64,000 nt of DNA from Elusimicrobiota bacterium (GTDB taxonomy: Bacteria; Elusimicrobiota; Elusimicrobia; UBA1565): assembly GCA_016218495.1 (NCBI GenBank), contig JACRDU010000155.1:1-64000 (forward strand), given 5' to 3'. Below are positions 58,786-64,000 of the stretch, in pieces (the stretch's first letter is position 1; each line of letters begins with the position of its first letter). The notes beneath the pieces were generated by a model. The model searched no databases, was not told the origin of the DNA, and was given only the letters and a program-made list of their open reading frames with translations. A program made the translations under genes and the position numbers.

Positions 58786-59190
58786 ATGGGAACCATCCTT
58801 GTCGTCGACGACGAGCCCGAGATCGTGACCCTCCTCAAGTTCATCCTTGAGAAGGACGGGCACAGGATCATGGAAGCCTCCAACGGCGTCGTGGCCCTGG
58901 AGCGCCTGGGCGTCGAGCCGCCCAAGCCGGACGCGTCGCGGCCGGACCTCATCATCCTCGACATCATGATGCCCGTGATGGACGGCTACACCCTCAACAA
59001 CCGGCTCCAGAAGGAGCCTAAGACCAAGTCGATCCCGATCCTCGTCCTGACGGCCAAGGGCCAGAAGATGCGCGACCTCTTCGAGATGGCCCCCAACGTG
59101 GCCGCCTATGTCCAGAAGCCGTTCGACCCCAAGATGCTCCGCGAGCTCATCGCGAGCATCCTCGATGGACGAAAGAACGCCGCCGTCTGA
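58786..59190 (+). CDS. Second stand-alone response regulator, tandem paralogue
   Basis: 134 residues, starting 2 bp after the previous stop. Receiver domain with VVDDEPE, phospho-Asp in LIILDIMMP, Thr in VLTAKGQ and Lys in VQKPFDP. Very similar in layout to its upstream neighbour, including the longer loop before the phospho-Asp (LGVEPPKPDASRPD here). The lysS start lies 26 bp inside its 3' end. Confidence 0.85.
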   Translation: MGTILVVDDEPEIVTLLKFILEKDGHRIMEASNGVVALERLGVEPPKPDASRPDLIILDIMMPVMDGYTLNNRLQKEPKTKSIPILVLTAKGQKMRDLFEMAPNVAAYVQKPFDPKMLRELIASILDGRKNAAV

Positions 59191-60694
59191 GCCCGGCGAC
59201 CCGCGCGCCGACCGTCTCGCGAAGCTCCAGGACCTCCAGTCCCGGGGTATCGACTGCTTCCCCCACCGCTTCCGCCCGACCCACGCCGCCGCGGCGGTCT
59301 TCCCGCTCGGCGAAGGCCTCGTGGCCGAGCAGAAGACCGAGCACACGGTCACGGTCGCCGGCCGCGTGGTGCAGCTCCGGGTGATGGGCAAAGCCGCCTT
59401 CTGCCATATCCTCGACCAGGGGACGAAGCTCCAGCTCTACTTCAAGCAGGACAACCTGGGGGACTCCTACCAGATCGTCAAGAAGAGCCTCCACCTGGGC
59501 GACTTCGTCGGGGTCACCGGCATCGTCTTCAAGACCAAGACCGGGGAGACCACGGTGGAGGCCCATTCCTTCACCCTGCTCGCCAAGGCCTTGCTGCCCC
59601 TCCCCGACAAGTGGGACGGGCTGAAGAACACGGATACGCGCTACCGCCAGCGCCATCTCGACCTCATCGCCAACGAGGAGGTGCGCCGCCGCTTCGTGGC
59701 GCGCTCGAAGGTCGTGGCCGCCGTGCGCCGCGTGATGGACTCGGAGGGCTTCCTCGAGGTCGAGACCCCGGTGCTCCTGCACCAGGCCGGAGGGGCGACG
59801 GCCACCCCGTTCGAGACCCATTTCAACGCCCTCGACGCCGAGATGGTCATGCGCATCGCGCTCGAGCTGCCGCTCAAGAAGCTCATCATCGGAGGCTTGC
59901 CGCGCGTCTACGAGATCGGCCGGGTCTTCCGGAACGAGGGAGTCGACACCAAGCACAACCCCGAGTTCACCATGCTCGAGGCCTACCAGGCCTACGGCGA
60001 CTACAACGAGATGGCGCTGCTCTTCGAGAAGGTCCTGACCGGGGTGGCCGGGGCCCTGGGCGTCCTCGGCAAGACCATCCGCTTCGCCGACCGCGACGTC
60101 CGGCTCGAGCCCGACCCCCAGACGGGCCTGCTCAAGTTCCGCCGCGCCTACCTCCCCGAGCTCTGGAAGGAGCACCTGGGCGAGGACATCCATCTCAGCC
60201 TCAAGGGCAAGGGCTTCGACTCCGAAGGCCTGCGCGCCCTGGCCCGGCGCAAGGAGGTGGCCTGCGGCCCCGAGGTCCCCGACGCCAAGGTCTTCGACGC
60301 CCTCTTCGAGCGCTTCATCGAATGCCGCATGCCCGAGCCCACCTTCGTCTTCGACCACCCCACCGCCATCACGCCGCTGGCCAAATGCAAGGCCGGCGAC
60401 GAGTCCCTGGTCGAGCGCTTCGAGCTCTTCTTCGCCGGCATGGAGTTCGCCAACGCCTACACCGAGCTCAACGACCCCGTCGACCAGAAAGGGCGCTTCG
60501 AGGAGCAGGCCAAGCAGAAGGCCGGAGGCCACGCCGAGGCGGAACTGCTCGATGAGGACTTCGTCGAGGCGATGGAGCACGGCATGCCCCCCACCGGCGG
60601 CATCGGCTTCGGCATCGACCGCCTGACGATGCTCTTCACCGACACCACCACGATCCGGGAAGTCATCCTGTTCCCGACGCTCAAGCCGGAGTAG
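59165..60694 (+). CDS. lysS: Lysyl-tRNA synthetase, class II
   Basis: 509 residues from the ATG at 59165, within the end of the regulator gene. N-terminal OB-fold anticodon-binding domain (about 35-140), then the class II core: motif 1 FLEVETPVL, motif 2 VFRNEGVDTKHNPEFTMLE, motif 3 GIGFGIDRLTM near the C-terminus. Complete and of normal length. Charges tRNA-Lys. Overlap with the regulator gene implies co-transcription. Confidence 0.95.
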   Translation: MDERTPPSEPGDPRADRLAKLQDLQSRGIDCFPHRFRPTHAAAAVFPLGEGLVAEQKTEHTVTVAGRVVQLRVMGKAAFCHILDQGTKLQLYFKQDNLGDSYQIVKKSLHLGDFVGVTGIVFKTKTGETTVEAHSFTLLAKALLPLPDKWDGLKNTDTRYRQRHLDLIANEEVRRRFVARSKVVAAVRRVMDSEGFLEVETPVLLHQAGGATATPFETHFNALDAEMVMRIALELPLKKLIIGGLPRVYEIGRVFRNEGVDTKHNPEFTMLEAYQAYGDYNEMALLFEKVLTGVAGALGVLGKTIRFADRDVRLEPDPQTGLLKFRRAYLPELWKEHLGEDIHLSLKGKGFDSEGLRALARRKEVACGPEVPDAKVFDALFERFIECRMPEPTFVFDHPTAITPLAKCKAGDESLVERFELFFAGMEFANAYTELNDPVDQKGRFEEQAKQKAGGHAEAELLDEDFVEAMEHGMPPTGGIGFGIDRLTMLFTDTTTIREVILFPTLKPE

Positions 60695-60701
60695 GGCCGC
60701 C

Positions 60702-61916
60702 TTGTTCGAGTTCTTCGTCGCGCGGCGCTACCTAAAGGCCCAGCGCAAGGGCCTCTTCACCCTGGTCACTACCCTGATCGGGGTCAGCGGCGTCGCCATC
60801 GGCGTCGCCGCCCTGCTGACGACCCTCTCCGTCATGAACGGCTTCCAGGCCGACATCCGCCGCAAGATCGTCGGCGCGCAGGCGCACGTGACCGTGGCCG
60901 CCCACATGGACGCCGCGCGCAAGAAGCAGGCCGAGGACGCCCTCGACTCCCGCAAGGCCGTCGTCGCCCGCTCTCCCTTCGTCCTCGGGCAGGCCATCCT
61001 CACCTTCAAAGGCCGCTCCTCCGGCATCGTCGCCAAGGGCATCGACCCGGACTCCGAGTTCAAGGTCAACGACCTGGCGAGGTCGCTGACCGAAGGCGAT
61101 TGGGCGGGGCTGGCGCATAAGCCCGTGCCCGGGGTGGTGCTGGGCGTCGAGCTGGCCCAGAACATCGGGGCCTGGGTCGGCGACGAGGTCGTCCTGATAT
61201 CCCCCCAGGGCCTGGATTCCCCCCTCGGGCTCATCCCCGCCATGAAGAGGTTCAGGGTCGTCGGCGTCCTCAAGACGGGCTACTACGAGTACGACGCCTC
61301 GACGGCCTATTGCGCCTTGGCCGAGGCCGCCGGCTTCTTCAAGACGCCCGGCGGCCTCTCCGGCTACCAGGTCCGCCTCTCCGACCTCAGCCTGGCCGAA
61401 TCGGAGGCCGCCGCCCTGCAGCGGGAGCTGGGATGGGATTTCGCCGTGCGATCCTTCAACGACATGAACCGCACCCTCTTCGCCGCGCTCAAGCTCGAGA
61501 AGTACGTGATGTTCCTCATCCTGGCGCTCATCATCCTCGTCGCCTCCTTCAACATCGCCTCGAACCTGATCCTGCTCGGCACGGAGAAGCTGCGCGACAT
61601 AGGCATCCTGCGCGCGATGGGGGCCACCCCGAAGATGATCCGCCGCATCTTCCTCTGGGAGGGCCTGCTCATCGGCGGCTCCGGGACCCTGTTCGGAGTC
61701 GGGCTCGGCCTGCTGCTCTCCTGGGTCATCTGGCGCTACCCCATCGTGGAGCTGCCCGGCGACATCTACTACCTCTCCCGCGTCCCGGTCCAGGTCGAGC
61801 CATGGGACGTCGCCGTCGTCACGCTCTGCGGCTTGGCCCTCTCCGTGCTGGCCACCGTCTATCCCGCCTACCGCGCCTCGCGCGTCGACCCCATCGAGGC
61901 CATCCACTATGGCTGA
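60702..61916 (+). CDS. Lipoprotein-releasing ABC permease (LolC/LolE family)
   Basis: 404 residues, TTG start 7 bp after the lysS stop. TM1 at about 20-45, a large periplasmic MacB-like domain (about 46-250), then three C-terminal helices (FtsX-like, about 265-390) with LRDIGILRAMGATPKMIRRIF. Typical LolC/E architecture; extracts outer-membrane lipoproteins from the inner membrane. A single permease gene here suggests a LolF-type homodimer or a second permease elsewhere. Its stop overlaps lolD by 8 bp. Confidence 0.9.
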   Translation: MFEFFVARRYLKAQRKGLFTLVTTLIGVSGVAIGVAALLTTLSVMNGFQADIRRKIVGAQAHVTVAAHMDAARKKQAEDALDSRKAVVARSPFVLGQAILTFKGRSSGIVAKGIDPDSEFKVNDLARSLTEGDWAGLAHKPVPGVVLGVELAQNIGAWVGDEVVLISPQGLDSPLGLIPAMKRFRVVGVLKTGYYEYDASTAYCALAEAAGFFKTPGGLSGYQVRLSDLSLAESEAAALQRELGWDFAVRSFNDMNRTLFAALKLEKYVMFLILALIILVASFNIASNLILLGTEKLRDIGILRAMGATPKMIRRIFLWEGLLIGGSGTLFGVGLGLLLSWVIWRYPIVELPGDIYYLSRVPVQVEPWDVAVVTLCGLALSVLATVYPAYRASRVDPIEAIHYG

Positions 61917-62628
61917 ACCCGTCGTCGAGGCCCGCGGGCTGTGCCGGAGCTACCCGCAAGGGACGGCCCAGGTCCATGTCCTCAGCGCGGTCGACCTCTC
62001 GGTCCGCCCCGGCGAGTTCGTTGCAGTATTAGGTCCGAGCGGCTCCGGGAAGTCGACCCTGCTCAACCTTTTGGGGCTCATGGACCACCCGACGTCGGGA
62101 GAGGTCCTGCTCGGGGGGTCTGCGACCGGCCGTACCTCGGAAGAAGAGAGGGCTGGGCTCCGTAACCGTCATGTGGGGTTCGTCTTCCAATTCGACGCCT
62201 TGATGCCCGAGTTCACCATCCTCGAGAACGTCCTGATGCCCGCCCGCATCGCGCTGGCGGCCGGCAGGGAATTGGCCGTATCCGGGGGGAAGGGTTGGCC
62301 CGGGCTGGAGTCCCGCGCCCTGGAGCTCCTCAAGGCCCTCGACATCGAACGGCACGCCCATCGCCCCCCGCGCGAACTCTCCGGAGGCGAACGGCAGCGC
62401 GCCGCGGTGGCGCGCGCCCTCCTGCCCGGCCCGGGCGTCATCCTGGCCGACGAGCCCACCGGCAACCTGGACAGGCCGAACGCGGAATTGGTATTTTCCA
62501 AATTAAGGCAGCTCGCCGACGCCTCGGGCGTGGCCGTCGTGATGGTGACCCATAACGAATCGTCCGTGGGCTACGCCACCCGATCGGTCCACCTCTTGGA
62601 CGGCAGGCTCGCCGCAAGCGCCGCATAG
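61909..62628 (+). CDS. lolD: Lipoprotein-releasing ABC ATPase LolD
   Basis: 239 residues. Walker A GPSGSGKS near 43-50, Q-loop FVFQFDALMPEFTILENVLMP, signature LSGGERQRAAVARALL, Walker B ILADEPTGNLD, switch His in VTHNES. The LMPEFTILENVLMP stretch is characteristic of the LolD group. Supplies ATP to the adjacent LolC/E protein. Overlaps its gene by 8 bp. Confidence 0.9.
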   Translation: MAEPVVEARGLCRSYPQGTAQVHVLSAVDLSVRPGEFVAVLGPSGSGKSTLLNLLGLMDHPTSGEVLLGGSATGRTSEEERAGLRNRHVGFVFQFDALMPEFTILENVLMPARIALAAGRELAVSGGKGWPGLESRALELLKALDIERHAHRPPRELSGGERQRAAVARALLPGPGVILADEPTGNLDRPNAELVFSKLRQLADASGVAVVMVTHNESSVGYATRSVHLLDGRLAASAA

Positions 62629-62636
62629 GGGGCAGC

Positions 62637-63530
62637 ATGAAGATCTGGATCGACGGCCACTTCTACGACAAAGCCGACGCAAAGGTCTCGGTCTTCGACC
62701 ACGGCCTCCTCTACGGGGACGGCGTCTTCGAGGGCATCCGCGCCTACAACGGCAGGGTCTTCCAGCTCAAGGAGCACATCGACCGGCTCTACGCCTCGGC
62801 CAAGGCCGTCCTGCTGAACATCCCGATGCCCCCCGCCGAGATGACCCGCCTCGTCTGCGACGCGGTCCGCGTGAACGACCTCAAGGACGCCTACATCCGC
62901 GTGGTCGTCAGCCGCGGCGTGGGCGACCTGGGGCTGGACATGCGCAAGTGCAAGGTCCCGACGGTCATCATCATCGCCGACAAGATCCAGCTCTACCCCG
63001 AGGAGGCCTACAAGCGCGGCCTCAAGGTCATCGTCTCCCACCTGCGGCGCATCGCGCCGGACACGCTGAGCCCGTCGATCAAGTCCCTCAACTACCTCAA
63101 CAACATCCTGGCCCGCGCCGAGGCGTCGCGCGCGGACTGCGACGAGGCCATCCTCCTCAACCGCGAGGGCTACGTCGCGGAGTGCTCCGGCGACAACATC
63201 TTCTTCATCCGCGACGGGAAGGTCTACACCCCGCCGGTCCATGTCGGCATCCTCGAAGGGGTGACCCGCAACGTGGCGATGAAGCTGGCCAAGGAGAAGC
63301 TCGGGCTCGAGGTCCATGAGCTCATCTTCACCGTCCCCGAGCTCTACCGCGCCGACGAGGTGTTCGTCACCGGCACCGGCGCCGAAATCATCGGCGTCGT
63401 GCTGATCAACGGCCGCGTGGTCGCCGACGGCAAGCCCGGGCCCCTGACGGCGAAGCTGATCCGGGCCTTCCGCGAGTACGCGAAGTCCGCCGAGTCCGGC
63501 GCCCCGGTCTACGAGCCCGTGAAGGTCTAG
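62637..63530 (+). CDS. ilvE: Branched-chain amino acid aminotransferase (class IV)
   Basis: 297 residues. GLLYGDGVFEGIRAYNGRVFQLKEHIDRLY at the N-terminus, PLP-binding Lys in SIKSLNYLNNILAR near 150, and ECSGDNIFFI and PELYRADEVFVTGTGAEI later: the full class IV signature. Interconverts Leu/Ile/Val with their keto acids; the D-amino-acid transaminase branch is less likely given the EGIRAY motif. GGGGG lies upstream of the ATG, 8 bp after lolD. Confidence 0.9.
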   Translation: MKIWIDGHFYDKADAKVSVFDHGLLYGDGVFEGIRAYNGRVFQLKEHIDRLYASAKAVLLNIPMPPAEMTRLVCDAVRVNDLKDAYIRVVVSRGVGDLGLDMRKCKVPTVIIIADKIQLYPEEAYKRGLKVIVSHLRRIAPDTLSPSIKSLNYLNNILARAEASRADCDEAILLNREGYVAECSGDNIFFIRDGKVYTPPVHVGILEGVTRNVAMKLAKEKLGLEVHELIFTVPELYRADEVFVTGTGAEIIGVVLINGRVVADGKPGPLTAKLIRAFREYAKSAESGAPVYEPVKV

Positions 63531-63543
63531 CGCCCGGGGCGTC

Positions 63544-63996
63544 ATGCTCTGCGCCCGCTGCAAGAAGAAGCCGGCCCAGTTCCTGATCAAGAACATCGTC
63601 GACAACCAGGTGAGCGAGGCCCACCTGTGCCTGGACTGCGCCCATGGGGCGGCCCAGGAATCCGTGGCCCCCGCCTTGGCGGGCCTGCTGTCTTTGCTCG
63701 GCGGCGCGGCCCCGGCCCCGCGCGAGAAGGCTCCGGCTAAGTGCGCGTCCTGCGGCCTGCGCTGGACGGATTTCCGCAAGACGGGTTTCCTGGGCTGTCC
63801 GGCCTGCTACGACTGCTTCGCGGTCCCTCTGAAGGGCGTGCTGCAGGAGATGCAGGGCGCGGTGCGGCATTCCGGCAAGCGCCCGGCACGCTCCTCGGCC
63901 GACCTGCGCGGCCGCCTGGACGCGGCCCTGAAGTCGGAGAACTACGAGGAGGCGGCCCGCCTGCGCGACCTCATCCGCAAGGGCCGGGCCGCATGA
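63544..63996 (+). CDS. McsA-like zinc-finger protein with UVR motif
   Basis: 150 residues. Paired CxxC knuckles (CARC near 3-6, CLDC near 29-32; CASC near 62, CPAC/CYDC near 77-83) and a C-terminal UvrB/UvrC motif (LRGRLDAALKSENYEEAARLRDLI). This is the McsA layout; McsA activates the arginine kinase McsB. The next ATG overlaps its stop, so mcsB may follow beyond the window, which cannot be confirmed here. Confidence 0.8.
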   Translation: MLCARCKKKPAQFLIKNIVDNQVSEAHLCLDCAHGAAQESVAPALAGLLSLLGGAAPAPREKAPAKCASCGLRWTDFRKTGFLGCPACYDCFAVPLKGVLQEMQGAVRHSGKRPARSSADLRGRLDAALKSENYEEAARLRDLIRKGRAA

Positions 63997-64000
63997 TCCT
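63993..64000 (+). CDS. Start of a further gene, truncated by the window
   Basis: ATG at 63993 overlaps the TGA of the McsA-like gene (ATGA), the coupling used throughout the window. Only two codons are visible (Met-Ile). By gene-order precedent it could be mcsB. Confidence 0.4.

Overview
The window reads as chromosome from a high-GC, diderm (Gram-negative type) uncultured bacterium. Support for two membranes: a LolC/E-LolD pair, a large outer-membrane beta-barrel of the MtrB/PioB type, several lipoprotein signals and a lytic transglycosylase. The mixture of genes, and several exported proteins whose signal peptide is followed by a long Ala/Pro/Val linker, remind me of high-GC Elusimicrobiota. 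That is an impression, not a proven placement. I see no rRNA, tRNA, CRISPR array, prophage or intact transposase.

Layout. 0.15-3.6 kb (minus): an FtsH-type protease downstream of two TadE/TadG-like genes. 3.65-7.9 kb (minus): smc and a calcineurin-like phosphoesterase. 8.0-12.1 kb: divergent nagZ and mltA-namZ (peptidoglycan turnover). 12.1-18.5 kb (plus): a spermidine-synthase-like membrane fusion, then a PhnD-like binding lipoprotein, a histidine kinase and an NtrC-type regulator with a degenerate AAA+ domain. 18.6-22.0 kb (minus): a decaheme cytochrome plus MtrB-like porin. 22.2-29.6 kb: a cyclase-domain membrane protein, a nitronate-monooxygenase-like enzyme, a GH75-like protein, secreted proteins of unknown function and a putative secreted metallopeptidase. 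29.7-32.5 kb: an unusual fusion of an exported EEP phosphodiesterase with a nucleotide-transporter-like membrane domain. 32.4-51.0 kb (mostly minus): an alpha-glucan region with a MalEFGK-type ABC importer, a GH77-like/GH133 debranching fusion, two GH13 amylases, two related membrane proteins and an SSS symporter, interrupted by small genes and a low-GC insertion. 51.1-54 kb: a second copy of the secreted two-gene module seen at 27.3-29.6 kb. 54-57 kb (minus): anmK, an esterase and murQ. 57-64 kb: alpha/beta hydrolase, ndk, twin response regulators, lysS, lolC/E, lolD, ilvE and a McsA-like protein.

Functional themes. (1) Cell-wall recycling: NagZ, NamZ and MltA outside the cytoplasm would release sugars that AnmK and MurQ convert inside. 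(2) Capture and breakdown of alpha-glucans. (3) Extracellular electron transfer by a porin-cytochrome couple. (4) A large secretome with alanine/proline linkers.

The strongest sequence-level signal is regulatory. At about a dozen loci a -10-like hexamer ends 6-8 nt before a start codon with no Shine-Dalgarno between them, so these mRNAs should be leaderless or nearly so. At two of these loci the first codon opens a mini-ORF whose stop overlaps the start of the real gene. Inside operons, 1-4 nt overlaps (ATGA, GTGA, TTGA, TGATG) are the rule. The only stretch over 300 bases without a convincing gene is 40692-41299. It holds a 474-bp low-GC insertion flanked by copies of a palindromic GCCTAGGC site.
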